Part shown: piece after piece, positions 13,601-26,656 of the stretch | Numbering within the stretch: the stretch's first letter is position 1 | Layout of the letters: each line of letters begins with the position of its first letter | Source: Amblyornis subalaris | Lineage: Eukaryota; Chordata; Aves; Passeriformes; Ptilonorhynchidae | NCBI GenBank assembly: GCA_018881555.1 | Contig: JACAXG010000012.1 | Location: 620,001-684,000 of the forward strand | Reading direction: 5' to 3' | DNA length: 64,000 nt | The notes under the pieces: generated by a model | Told to the model about the DNA's origin: nothing | The model's database searches: none | The model's input: only the letters and a program-made list of their open reading frames with translations | Translations under genes and position numbers: made by a program

Positions 13601-15272
13601 GAAATACAGACAGGCAGTAGATATGAAGAGACAGAAGTTTAATAGCATGTAAACCAGAAAAAAAGGGTATGAAATACATTTGATACAGGTGAAAGATGTC
13701 AGAATATTGCTTTTTATTTATAGACCTGCATAGAAGTGTATAGTGCTTTGTCATGTACAAATTAAATTGATGCAGATAGCTCAAGCAGTAGACNTGAAAT
13801 CAGAATTGGCATGAAGAGAGTGAATGAGAACGAATTAAATGATTGTTTAACTCATATAGGAACTGCTTTATCCTCTAGTCATCACAATAAAAATGCTATG
13901 AAGTATTCTGAAGAAATATCCAGTGTCTTGCTAATGAGACCTAGTGTTATCATACAATGTAGGGTGCTCAGACAGGAATTAGTGATAAGCAGGTTGGGGG
14001 GGAAAAAAAAGGTGCAAGATTAGAAAATGCATAATAGCAAAAACCACACACAGACATATCTAAAAATGAGGTCTGATAACCTAAGCAAAGATTATTTCCT
14101 GAAAGGATGTCCCCTCAAAGACCAACNTTTTCTATAAACTACAGAAAAGATAAAAAACAAACAGAACTTCCCGTGAAGTGCAGAAGAAGCACCAGTTAAT
14201 TTCTGCTCCCAAAATACACCATAAAGGTATCAGAATCCAGCAACATTATCTCAGAATACATGTTTCATGTTTTACACACTTAATTGTTCTGGATGATTGA
14301 CAGACTATTTACTTCATTAATATGTGAATTCTAGAAAGGAACTGAATTCAAGTAAGGATTCAAAGATTCAAGAGTGGTTGAAAGGACTGATTGAGAGCTA
14401 AATCTAGAATGATGCTCAGCTAGCAGAGTATCTCACATTCAGACCCACAGATGTAAGTGCATTGTAATAGTTATGATTACCCAACAAGTGCTATTTGAGT
14501 TGCCACCACCTATGATCTTTTAGAAAGCAAGTAAGTTCTGTGAAGACTGAAGTAGCAGAATGAATCTAATAATTTCCTGTGAAGTTAATTATAGCACCAT
14601 TACTTGTTTATTTTGTTTTTCTGTAAAATTAGCACAAGGCTTGTATAAGCATAATGGATACATGTATTGTACTGTACCTATAAATTCTCATTCATATGGG
14701 ATAAAACACTGTAGCAACACTTTGAAGTTAATGAGCCTTCTCAGTTCATTACTGATAAAAATACTGAGTTTCCACCTTCAATATGAAATGAATGAACTGT
14801 TAGCTGTGTAAAGAACTTTTGAATTTAATTTCTGGTACCACAGAAGCAGCAACAGCAATTTCTTTTCATANATTTGAGATACAGAATGATAAGCAGCAAA
14901 CATTAACTCTTAAAAAACTCCTGAAAATGTTTTTAATTACTTTTTAGTTTTTTTTAAATGAAGACTTAAGATAGTAACACATAGGAGAGATTATTTTTAC
15001 TTCCAGCACAGTGATGGAGTAATGGTTTACTACTTTGTACTCGATAGGATTAGCATTATTTACAACTCTAAATGATTCTGAATTTTGAAAGTCTCTGATT
15101 CAATTTCACAAAGCAGCAAAATGTTTTTTTAGGTTGGATGCATAAGAGAATAAGAACTTTTGGAAAACAGACAACTGAAGGATATTTCTAATGGGAACAC
15201 TTTCACGAAAGAGAAATAATAAAATGTATTTTCCCAAAGGGCAAGGAGTTATTTTTACCTGTTTTTCTTCTT
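7641..15272. other. Long AT-rich non-coding stretch, nothing recognised
   Basis: About 7.6 kb without a recognisable gene, RNA or clear interspersed repeat. It contains A-runs near 8265, 8926 and 11351, and a T-run near 11931. Open frames of up to 92 codons (for example 12929-13207 on the minus strand) show no motif. Confidence 0.55.
8282..8299. repeat. Short (CAG)n tract
   Basis: Four to five imperfect AGC/CAG triplets follow an A-rich run. The tract is short, and no open frame of note spans it. Confidence 0.75.
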
Positions 15273-15537
15273 ATAGAATCATAGGGAAAAAAAAAAAAGA
15301 AAAATACTTTAAGATCATCAAGGTCAACCATCAACCTAACATTGCCAAGTCCACCACTATACCTTGTCCTTAAGTGCCACATCTACACATCTTTTCCATA
15401 CGTCCATGGCTGGTGACTCAACCACTTCATTGGACAGCCTGCTCCAGTGCTTCATAACCCTTTCAGTGAAAAGTTTTTTTTCTAATATCCGACATAAATC
15501 ACCCCTGGCACAACTTAAGACCATGTCCTCTTTCAAT
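15273..15537 (-). mobile_element. CR1 LINE, 5'-truncated, about 265 bp
   Basis: A clear CR1 copy inserted in minus orientation. Read on the plus strand it begins with the terminal 'tatagaatcatagg', passes an expanded A tract at 15285-15298, then 'aagatcatcaaggtcaacc', 'tgccaagtccaccacta', 'gactcaaccacttcattgg', 'ctccagtgcttcataaccc' and 'cccctggcacaacttaag'. This is the order of a CR1 subfamily common in neoavian birds. It stops near 15537, so all the coding part is missing. The 60-codon frame at 15364-15546 is the tail of this element read in the wrong direction and is not a gene. Confidence 0.9.
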
Positions 15538-18500
15538 CAGCATTGATTAAATGCAAATTCTGATACTCTGCACCACACACCTTCCACGTAACTAANAAAG
15601 TATCGAACACTTCCCATTTGCTGCTCTCATTCAACAGAAAAATTTATGAAACATCTCTGAGAATAGCTCCCTAGTTCACATTTACATGGGAAACTCAGTC
15701 TGCAAAGGCTAAGTAGGACCAAATTAATGAATGTACTGTTGCTTCACAGACATTTATAAATGATGTCACTAAAGGGATAATCGGCAAATGCCAAAACAGG
15801 GACTGGGAGAGGCACTGGATGCAGTCACTGATGGCTCCCTCCTCTGCAGTCTCAAGAAGCTAATCTTGCTCAGTTCAGTGTGTTTGATCCATGTTCCTGG
15901 GAATGACTCAGGACACGAGCAACAAGACGGCACGTGCCCACACTTAGGGTTTTATTTCTCCTCTGTCCCAATTCACTTCCCAGAAATGCTGTGCTTGTGA
16001 AAGGCACAGTGTGACACCATACGAGACTTACACCTTCTCTGCACAGACAAACACTGTCTGGGTGGCAGCAATGAAGCAAAAGCTTCCCTAGGGCATACAC
16101 CAGGATTATCAACAAGGGAGGACTACTTCTAAAGCTTTGGCCCACTGTCATCTATGGCAAAACTCCCACTGAAGTCAACGTAGCCAGGATTTCACATCTG
16201 TTGCAGCAATTTTGACTCCCTGCTTGTTCTGCCTTGGGACTTCCAGGCAGCACAATAANGGTCTTAACAGTGCCAGAAGCTTTTGTGTTATAAACTGCAN
16301 GCAGAAGTCCTGAAACTCTCCACATAATCAACCAAATGCTCATCAGCCATGTAAGAAATTCAGGACACCGTCAAACTGTAGGGGATTCAAACCTGTATAC
16401 ACAACTATGATGTTTCACATTGGCACACCATGCTAAAACACCCTTAATCCTGTTTAAGTGCTTGCNTTTTTTTTTTTCTTTTTATGAAAGTGTTACAGCA
16501 GAAAATTCATGTTTTGATTGAACGCAGAGCAAGCAGCAAAAGCTAAATTATATGCTCAATACAAATCTCATGCAATAATGATGAAAGAAGTGTAAAATGA
16601 CTGTAACAAAACCAGACACTTTATTAAGTAAAGTCTCCTCTAAATTCAGTATGTGTAGGCAATATAGAGAAAATGGAAATGCATTAAAAAAAGATGAAAT
16701 GGTAGATAAGACTGGCCAAAAGTCTTAATGAGACTGTAAAATAGTATGGTAAGTCTCTGTTTAAAATATACTCGGCCTTTGTCACTGCGTATAAAACAGA
16801 TAGAAACTTAGCAAGATGTCAGGAACATAATTATAAGTCAAGCTGGCATGGAATTACATTGCTCAACAAACACAAAAAGCCACTTCTGAGTCCGTGACCT
16901 GTGATAAATTTTTGCTGACTTCAGCAAAAAGCAAAAATAACTCAAATAACTGTAGGCTGCAGGACTAGACCTTGGTCATTATTTCATCTNAACACAGAAG
17001 AGCTTTGGTTTAGTGAGGTTGGCATGAACTTTGCAATGAACAGCTATTTAAAAAGCAGTCAAAATTCTGCTGCTGCTACTCAATGAAGAAGCAACCACTT
17101 CATCTCAGGCAGCATACAGATGCCCTACTTACAATATGTACCAGTCATTACAAAAGAAATGGATATTTATAGTTGGATTTATTAGACTTACGTTGTCATA
17201 TACAGACAATCAAACACACAATACTCTATTAGATTGGTTTAGATTAACTTAAGATGTTGGGGTTTTTTCCTAACTCTGAGACCATATTTTAATAGAAGCA
17301 TTTCAAGAAAGGTTTGAAGTTTAGAATGGGCTACATTTAGAATTCCATTCAGCTTTGCATGAAAAAAAAAATTCTTAAAAAGGCTGCAATTCATGATTTT
17401 CTAGGAATAAAATTTCTCCTGAAATACATGACATTTAAAAATAATAATACTGAAGCTTACTGAACTACTCTGGCTTGATTAAATGCATGGCAAAAATCAA
17501 GCATTGTAACACCCACTTTCCAATGCAAGGGCATACAATGGCATATGATCCTCCATCTTTCCTTTTGGATGGAGTCCAGGGAACACAGTCACACAAATAT
17601 CTGTGAAAGATAGCTGGCATGAAATAAGTCATACACCAGACATCATCCTTTGCAGCGATAAATTATTTAGCAAGCTGGATGTCTGGAGGAAAAAAAAAAG
17701 GGCTGGGGAAAATGAATGTGGCTTAAACACGATCTTCATCATTCTGATGAGATATTTAGTTATACATCCCTCTCTTATTGCTAAGTAGGAAGATATATCA
17801 TGATTGCCATTCTGCAGAACATTCATCATCAGAAAATCAGGTTCCTTACAAAGCTTGTCTGCTTAATACTCTTATTTGTGTATGTACCCAGTATTTTGTA
17901 TTTGTAGGAAATTTTATTTAGATAAATTTTTAAAGTGTCCAAGGAAAAACAACCTGAGTTATTATACTGCTAACATAGGTGTCTAGAGCGAGAAGAAAGT
18001 ATTGTCAGAAATTCAGAACTGGATATTTTAAAAATTATCTCATTCACAGGAGGTCCTTTACTAACCATATACAGACAACAAGGTGCTTTCATTTCTGTCA
18101 CTCTAAATTATTAACACTTGACTATTAGAGCTAAATATTCAAAAAAAAGTATCTTCATACTCTCCATCCTATTTCTTCTTCACTGTTCTAGAAATTAACC
18201 AATACGTTGAACTTTAAGTCTCATTTTTAGTCTACTACTTAACAGTGAAACAGCAAACAGTCCAGAACTAGACTGGACTAACTTATTATAAAGGTTTTCC
18301 ATTATCTGAAAATGTGATACCTACAGCCTAAATATAAAATTCTAATTTTGTATACAGAATGGAATCTGCTGTTTGCTTAATTTATTAACTAGTCCATTGG
18401 ATTAATTCATGCATATTGAATATACATGGAGAACAGAGTACAGTTGTTTCCATTGTTGGATTACAAGATGAAGCTCAACTTAATTGCAAACGATCGGATG

Positions 18501-20812
18501 CCTGACAAAAATACAGGAAGAAACAACTCTTTGGTAAGAGTAGTTTCCTATATGGGAATCTTGCCAGACACTCAACTCTTGACAGATGCTCCAAAACCAG
18601 CATATACACTGGGCATTTATTCCCATTGGTGCTTGTGAGAAGATTGTGACCATCTAATATTACCTTAACACGCTCAAGCATATGGACTGTCCCTGAGCAG
18701 AACAGTGTAACCAAACCCAGAGGGATGGCAGCCCAAGGAAACGTTTAAACCAGCACACTATCTCTCATAGTGGGTAGAAACAAGACAAAGAACTTGAGTT
18801 TTGACCACTTTGGAGAGTTTTCCTCTTTGCTGCAACTTAGATTAGCCTTAGTCCTTGGGTAGCCATCTCAGCACATAATAGCTGTGGTATGCCAGGAGGT
18901 CTTTAACAAAGAGCCCTCTTCTCTGCAGTGCATACACATTCTTTCTTTCTATACGTCAGGGCAAGAAGCCTCAAATTTTGTCATCAGCAAGAGCATTGTA
19001 CAAGATTGCTCTCTTTTCTAAAAGCATTCCCTCTGGGGAATGAAAAATGATCAGGTAGTTTGAGAAAAGGCAATCTCAGCCTGGGCTGAATACAANTCAA
19101 ATCTATAAATGAAATTGCACATCACTTAAACTTACTGATGAGAAGTATTGACAGCAGCATGGCCTTTTCCCTTTCCCTGGACTCTTCGAGTCTAACTTAT
19201 ATAGACCAAAACAATTACNCTGCTCTTCCATACATTCAAATCTGAGTTTAATTTCAAAAGCAATTCTATGATTTTAAAATGAATAAGTTGTAACTCCTTT
19301 TAATCTTTAAACTACAAAAATCAGAAATAGTTTCTCAGTGTTTTGACCCTGGTCAAGATTTTAAACTGTCTCTTTAAGATCAATGGCTTAAGAATGCTGT
19401 GTAGTTTATCTCCTACCTACTTAAAGGAAATAATTCACATTTATTTTATTCCAAACTCAGACTGGAAAATGAGTGATTGGTGGGGAAGCAGAAGCAGCTC
19501 AATTACTGTGGAGAGACAGAATCACTGAAAAAAAAATAATGCCAACTGTGTTCATGCTTCTGCAACGCAAAAAAATTTAATAAAAAACTAGTATATTTGC
19601 ATCTGCATAAATAGAGCCATTCTGAAAATGGATTGAGATTGCTAATAGTTCCTAATTGAAGGAAATCAACCAATGATTTCCCTTTTACTTCAGTTATGAA
19701 ACAAAGGCAAACCATCTTGCTTCNTATTTATCCCATCATGCCCTTTCTGAACTATTTGCTTGATTCATAGGCTACGTCCTAATCCAACAGAGATTTGCTT
19801 AAAGGTGGGATGAGATGCATTTTGAACAGGATTTGTTGATGGCTGTAACCCAGCCTCTGGCACTGGTAACAGCTGGCACTACAATGCTCACCTTGCATGA
19901 GACAATACTGGGAAGGTAATCTACAAACAGCTAACGCAGGTAAAAACTTCACGGTTTACCACGTTAAGCTNTAAATTGCATTTAACAGATTGAGGGAGAA
20001 AGCCTAACCAATCTTTTTACACATGATCACAAAACACCATATTGGAGTTGTTTTATTACAAAAAGTAGAGATTCTAACCCCTAAAATTATTTTTTAAATT
20101 AGAAAATTATTCAGATAAAATTTTTTTAAATGTGAATTTTTAATTCATACTATTCATAGGAATATTTAAAAGGAACTGTGATAAAAATCTGACAGAAAAC
20201 TAATTCCAAGATACTCAAGTTACAGACTTTTTCCTACCTCTGTCTTTCCTGCACCAAAATATAGTGGAAATTTCACGTAGTGCCTCTAGGCATAAAACTT
20301 CCTGATATAAATTCAACAAGAAAGAGAGCAATTACACATTTTGACCTGTATTTCTTAATTTCTCAAGTATTTCTAATACAAAGGTGATCTCTATTTGCAT
20401 TCTACAATTTCACAAGTCCACTAATTGCAAGACATTCTAAAATAAATCTAAATTGTCTGGATGGACACCATCCAATTTCTATTGGACAGGTGTTCATATA
20501 AAAATTCAACAGTATCAGAGATAAGCTAGCAGTAACTGGTGGAGTGAGGGGTAGCGAGAAATTATTTGGCTCTCAGATGAACTTCCTGTTTAACCACAGG
20601 GATGATCGAATTAAGTCAAGGTCAAGTATGTGACAGAGCAGCTGTGTCATGCAGGAAATAAGAACTGTTGGTGTATTGAGATATATATAGTAATACCGTT
20701 TTGATTTTCTAAACCTCCACTTCATGTCTTGCAATTCAAAGCTGCTGCGGGAGAGAGAAAGTGGCCTCCTGCACTCTTGGACTTTATTCTAGGCTCTATA
20801 GATTCGGTTCCT
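15538..20812. other. Long AT-rich non-coding stretch, nothing recognised
   Basis: No gene, RNA or clear repeat recognised. Part of 15780-16240 is slightly less AT-rich and open in several frames, but without motifs. A T-run lies near 16466-16480 and A-runs near 17360 and 17690. Confidence 0.55.
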
Positions 20813-21028
20813 TCACAGGCTGCTTGAAGCCTTTGTGGCAGAGCAGTCCCTTAGCACTCGCTGCATCACTTCAGTAGCCCACTTCTTGTCTACAAGGAAA
20901 ACTTTAAAGCTGTCCAACACAGCATAACCAACTAATCTTCCCTCCACTGAATGAGACATGTTTAAATCTCCCTGGCGGAATGGAATGACTGGACTGAGGG
21001 TGACGTTCTTATCCACAGAAACGTATTC
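20813..21028 (-). other. Exon-like open stretch, possible terminal exon or pseudogene
   Basis: On the minus strand a frame is open for roughly 70 codons. It ends in TGA at 20813-20815, and an AATAAA hexamer lies about 25 bases beyond (20783-20788 on the plus strand reads TTTATT). The residues look protein-like in composition (for example VGYAVLDSFKVFLVDKKW), and the block is less AT-rich than its surroundings. The frame has no ATG start at its left edge: codon 21014-21016 is GTG, and an in-frame TGA lies at the upstream edge just before 21028. It would therefore have to be a terminal exon or a broken retrocopy. There is no convincing pyrimidine-rich acceptor and no A-tail. I do not recognise the protein. 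Chance is a real alternative. Confidence 0.2.
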
Positions 21029-24000
21029 TCAGATGTAGCTCATTTAGAACTCTTTATTAACTACTACAAATAGATGTGTTCAAACATAGAGTGGTTTGGG
21101 GACCTGTAGTGCTTTGTCTTAATAATCTATGATTTTCCTGTTTCAGTAGATGAAAATAAATTGATTTATGGCAGTTAATGCACAGGTACTGAAAACAGCA
21201 GCTGTAGTTTTTTTGATACCCATCTGTCCTCCTCTTACTCCATCTGTTTCCTTCACTCATTGCACTGGAATTCAGCTTCACAAAATGCAATCCAAACTCT
21301 TTCATGTAGCACAGTGTAAGTTACCTAGTAACCCAGCTAAAAGACATTTTCAAAATAAATCACTCTCCTCATCCTCTGAAGAAGGCAACAGACATGGATT
21401 TTGTGGTTTATATATGTCTGAGCAATCTTTTTTTCAAGAAAATATACAATTGTCAGTAAATTTCCTCTGATTTCAGATGGTGCACTTCAAAGTAATACTA
21501 TAAAGGCTCATCATTTTAAACAATTATTGATTACACCTTGGGGATTTTTCACCAATTCCACTTGATGCTGCTTTTAAAATGGTAAGTACCTACATAACTC
21601 TATGATTTATAGACTGGTTATATCTTTATAGATAATACAACAGTATAAATGCACACTAATATATGGCTTCATTAGATTATATAGCTTTTATTAAACTGTG
21701 TTGACTGACTTTTTTTATTCTTCAACAGTTCTTTGGCCTGTTAATGATTAAAGATTTGGATTTCACTCTTTACACTAAATGTAAATGTTTAACACGAAAA
21801 GAAAACCTAAAAAAGCCCTCCCTCCTTACAATCCAAAATGGAAGATACAATATAAGGGCTGAAATTAATTTATTGAGAAATTTTGCATAGCACAAATACA
21901 AAAGCTACTACTAGAACCCGTTTGTTCTAGAGGATACTATAAACAAAGGATATTTCCACTATTATCTCATCTTTAGGGCAGTTTGTAAGTGAGGTCATTC
22001 GAAGGTCAAGAATGGGGGGGTTGCTGTTGCTCTGTAATAGGGCTCACACTTTAAATATAAGTATCTCAGGGTTCATGGCATCTTCCATTTCTATACTAAT
22101 GTGGTATCTTGAATACCTACATGCCTTAAACACTTTGGTTTATGCATTTACCAACTCATGATTGGCATCACATTAAAAGGGAATAGTTACATTTTATTTG
22201 CGCTACAAAGACCTTTTAACTGATACTGAATTTATACAGAATAGAATATTCAAGAATAGCAGCATACAGAATACAGAGCACGGGAACATGCATTTAAACA
22301 CACAACTTTGTGATTAGCGTGATAGGAACGCTACTTATCTTTTTTTTTTTTTAATGCCCACAGTATTTTACTAAAAATTCAGGAGCACAGCTGCCTGAAA
22401 GAATTTTAGTGAGTTAAAAGCAATAAACTACCTAACCTCTTGAGATAGAGAAGAAGTGTTTATAATATAAGGGAACTTAAAAAAATGTAGTGAGAACTTA
22501 GGCTGGAAATATAATGTTTTTCCAAGATAAAAAATGGAAACAAATGCTGGTAATAGCGCTTTCATACTACAGATCTATTATTGTGATGTAGGTGACTAAA
22601 AAATTAGGATTTCAATTCTTTTAATCTTTATGTGTATTTAAATACATAACAGCCGGTTTTTCCTTTCTGTGGCAGAGTTTGAAGTACTTACAAATGAAAG
22701 CAAAAAACCAAATGGCTGGTATTAATCNTAGAGGAAAAAAAATTTTAAAAAAATTTTAAAAAAATATATACCTCCTGTAGTCCTTTAAAAAGCATTAATA
22801 ATTAAGCATTTGCATAAAGATAAAGCAAGAAAACTCTTACATGAGAAAACATGTATCTTTTAGACATCTGCAAGCTACTTATCTTGATCTGTTCCATAAA
22901 TAGAAACTAATTATGGAGAGACTGAAAACAAAACAATGCCCTAGAAAATAAGAGATCATCTTTTTAAAATATACTCAAAATGGTGTGAGTAAATCTGTAT
23001 CACACAGATTTATATTTAACACATAAATCTTTTTTGGTCTAATCTTCCTTCTTTTACAAGCAACAGTTAAACTTCTACTAACTCCATTAAAAGCAGAATC
23101 AGCTTTGATGCATTCTTCCTCTAGTAATATTTCCTGCCCTGTAGAGTATCAATATTTTCTGTGAATGGCAGAACTGTAAAGGCTCTAGTGAAAAAAAGTA
23201 TTCAGTCCTCTAAATTAGCGCCTGACTTTTAAGTAAAGACAGAGATCAGCAAGTCAGCTGCTGCATATATTGCTTTTTTATTCATAATTGAAAAACCAGA
23301 GGCTTGGGAAGTCCTTAACAACCTAATCCATTCCTTCCCAGGAATTTGATATAAGTTTTCTTTTAATAAAACTTTATTCTCCTGCTTTTGTTATAAATAC
23401 AGCTTTAGAAAAAAGTTTGATCCAAGGCTAAATTTCAAACCCCAAAACTGACAAATAAGGGTCAGCAGTGAGGTTGCAATTTAAAAAATACTGAGTCAAT
23501 GCTGCCAAGATGGGTGTTAGGGCTTCTCAGTTTCAAAGGGTACCTCAGCTACTGTATTTGGACAGTAATGTTCCCCAGACTCACTGCAGAAGAGTGTATC
23601 AAGCTGTTTCTTAGAGCAAATAGCAACTCTTTATGTATCGGCAAAAGGAGGCTGGCGAAGGACAAAACAGAAGGCCCTTCAGCCACTCAGAGCTGGAAAG
23701 CACCATTAGAAGGACTGTAACGGACCTGAGTCGGGAAAGTTATTTTCTTTGGGAGCTGGGAGGAGGAGGGAGTTGGATGGATCCACTGAAGTCAGCCAAG
23801 TTAAAACCTGCATGCTGGATTTCACAAAATTAAGCACAACCACGGCCTTTATTTTTAGACATCTGTGCTAAAGGAAGGGAGATTAAGATGCCTGAAATGA
23901 TTATTCTTTGGAGGCAGAGTCACTCAGAAATCCGATCTGTATGATTGCAGACACTTGTAAACATTGATTCACCAGGATACAGCACTGAGCTATCATTCAC

Positions 24001-24163
24001 ACAGTTTTAGCGCTGCACAGCAACCCAGCAGTCAAAAAATGCATCCCATTAGAACACTGTACAAAGTGACAATTTGCTGTGCTGCTTTACAAAACCATAA
24101 TGGCAGGAAATATCTTTACATTTGCCTTAACCTACCATCTGTCCACAGAAAAAGACAAAATAC
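21029..24163. other. AT-rich non-coding sequence, nothing recognised
   Basis: No gene or clear transposon. The 100-codon plus-strand frame at 21168-21470 has no recognisable motif and no flanking signals. A T-run lies near 22338-22352. Confidence 0.5.
22733..22766. repeat. Low-complexity A/T repeat
   Basis: Alternating blocks of seven to eight A and four T repeat about twice (aaaaaaattttaaaa pattern) and then run into a short TA tract. Confidence 0.8.
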
Positions 24164-24260
24164 ATTCATTTACATACAACATTTTGCCAGCCGGTAGCAG
24201 CACTAAGCATCATCCCTTTCGCCCACTGTTCACCTTAAAAGGGGCTATTCTAAATCCCTT
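24164..24260 (+). repeat. Diverged dispersed repeat, copy 1
   Basis: Shares about 90 bases with 28953-29041 in the same orientation. Both open with 'attcatttacatacaac', then share a CAGCC block, a 'taagcat' block, a C-rich block, 'ttcaccttaaaag', and finally 'ctattcta.atccct'. Copy 1 carries about six extra bases after the opening block (24181-24186). Divergence of roughly 20 to 25 percent by eye points to an old family. I do not recognise it as CR1. A degraded LTR or other ancient repeat is possible. Confidence 0.7.
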
Positions 24261-26285
24261 TGTTTTGGCATATACATTTTATGTGACAAAAATAAGCCCA
24301 AGCAACTGAATATGTATCAGCGTGCAAAAAAGCACAGCCTAGGGTGGAATACACAACCCAGTGCACATGCTCTCTGCTATATACTGCTGCTCTGAAGTGT
24401 AGAATATTTGCACAAATATAAGGAACCCTCAATGGCAGCAAGAGGCAGCACTTGCAGCCTAGACCAGTCCTAGTCTGTGCCTTCAGAGACCTATTTCACA
24501 CCAGCTGGGCATTTACCTAAATAGCATTTATCTGAGTTTCAAATAAATCACACATTCTCAGCCCTAACTTCCTGATTCACAGTGCAACAGCAGTATCACT
24601 TTGGTCTATCTTAAAGCGAGGGGAAAATGAATTATGTGAGTAAGTCTAAGTGGATGCACTGGGCATGGTAAAGGAAGAACACAGATGATCATTTAAAGCA
24701 AAAGCTTTAAAATTAGATGACACAAAATGCATTTAAATAGTTATAACAGCATTTAATTTCCAACTACTCGACACTGAGACCACAACCTGAACATTTATTC
24801 AATGACTTTTGTTTTGCGGACAGGTGCTAAACTACAGGATTTCAGCTTTCCTTGGTTAACTGATCAGAACATGCTTTTCATTCATTTTGGGTTTTAGACT
24901 TTAGTGTTAATGCAGAAAATCTGCGTAATATTGAAAGCTCAGAGGTCAGTGTCAAATAAATGGATTTTAATCTCAAAATAGCAGGGCTTGTCATAGTTTT
25001 TGGTATTTTTCTAGTATTTAATTAAATAAAAACGTCAGAATTTTAATTCACTGACAAATACCTTCATTAACACAAAATTACAATTGTCTGTGGTGTTCCA
25101 TGTTTTCCCAGAAGGCTGACTTCAAAAACATACAAACTTTGGAGGGAGAGGGTGGCAAGAAGGAAACAAACTGAAACAACCTTAGCTTATGTTACCAAAG
25201 GCAGAATTCCCTCTTCAAGTTCAAACAGAATGGCACCTTAGAGGCAAGAATAGAACAGTACTCACATTAAACAAGTTATGTGAATGATGACTTGGGAACC
25301 TGGCAAAGAAAAAGAGGCGAATCCTGAAGGCAGGAGATGCAACAAACCAACTATCTGCATTAATTCAAACTAAAAATTTGAATTTTAAAATGACAATGTG
25401 CTCACATAGCCTTTTGAAAGACAGGAAAATAAATTGGAAGGATTAAATAAGATTTATCAATCATCAGAGGGATATGTCTTTTTCTTTTGTCCCTTTCCAG
25501 CTTTTGCACCAGCAACTTCAACATTATCAGTAGGACATTTTTTATCTTCTCAAATAAAGTTATGAACAGGAGTCCAGATGCCATAAGCATGGCAAAAGTT
25601 ACTTGGCTGTGTCTGGTCTCTCTGCTACTGAATAATCTGTTATAATCAACATATTAAAGAATAAACCAAATACAGTTTTCATGATGGCAACTTGAGGAGC
25701 TATGCTAAAATTGCAGTTAATTAGGTACGTATATGCTGGCGTTAGCCCTCTGTGGAGGGCCACAGGTCTGGCATGAAATTGCTCTTCGGTTTGCTAGGCA
25801 GACAAAAACAAACTGCACCGATCTTCAGCTCAATATAATGGTGACGCCTCCACTGCAAAGCAAAGAGGTGAAATTTCACTTTACTGAAGTGTCATATGTC
25901 CTAGAAAGAAATAGCTTTCCCTTGGTTTATTTATACAAGTTCAGAGGACACTGACATGCACACACACAAAACAAGCACTGAATGCTGTTATGTGTTACGG
26001 GAGAACTGCAGAAATGTGCAAGACAAGCACAGATAGGCCCGGTTCTCGGTAATGTCAAGGCTGCGTATTTGTCCATGATGACCACTGGTTGTACACCCTG
26101 GAAATACACCATGCTAATGGCCAGTCTCTTTCTTTATCACGCCAAAGCACTTGTAAGTAATGCACAACTGCTTAGTAGCTCACATGGGAACTTTTGATCT
26201 CTTCTGGTCAGGCTAGTACAGCAACCTATTTCTATTCATTGGATTAATTCCTTGTCTGTCGATTTTGTCCCTTCCTTTCAGAAAC

Positions 26286-26656
26286 TGTACAGGTTTTGGC
26301 TGGGACAGAGCTAGTTTTCCTCACAGCAGTTTGTATGGTGCTGTGTTTTGAACTTGTGCCAGAACAGTGTTGACAGCATAACGCTCCCTCTGTTTCTCAT
26401 ACTGCCCCAGCACTGAGTAAGCTGAGGGTGCTCAAGGAGCTGGGAGGTGACACAGCCAGGAGAGCTGACACCAAACGACCAGCAGGATATCCCATACCAT
26501 ATTATGTCAAGCTCATCAATAAAATTGAGGGAAAGAAGGAGGGAAGGAGGGAAGTTCTGAGTAACGGTGTTTGTCTCCCCACGTAACTGTTATGCACAAT
26601 GACACTACTCACCTGGAAATGGATCAATAGCCACCTACCGAGGTTAACCCACAACT
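26286..26656 (+). mobile_element. Solo endogenous-retrovirus LTR (avian ERV family), internally deleted
   Basis: The left end reads 'tgtacaggttttggctggg', which closely resembles the 5' end of an LTR family widespread in bird genomes. The expected order follows: 'agctagttttcctcacagca', 'gtatggtgctgtgttttg', 'gctgggaggtgacacagcc', 'ggatatcccataccatatta', 'tcaataaaattgagggaaag', a G/A-rich tract, and 'gtgtttgtctccccacgtaa'. The right end 'aggttaacccacaac' matches the LTR end. Text normally between about 26635 and this end (the R/U5 part) is absent, so the copy is internally deleted. No second LTR or viral gene lies nearby. No certain target-site duplication was found by eye. Confidence 0.8.
26529..26556 (+). 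repeat. G/A-rich GGAAG tract within the LTR
   Basis: Imperfect 'gaaggaggga' units. A purine-rich tract at this place is part of the LTR family itself, slightly expanded here. Confidence 0.75.

Noticed and set aside
15364..15546. 60-codon plus-strand frame with serine- and threonine-rich residues
   Set aside because: It lies within a minus-oriented CR1 copy and is an antisense reading of its tail.
19255..19285. 'gcaattctatgatttt' as a possible CR1 terminus
   Set aside because: Only the last dozen bases resemble CR1 and the preceding text does not. Too short to support.
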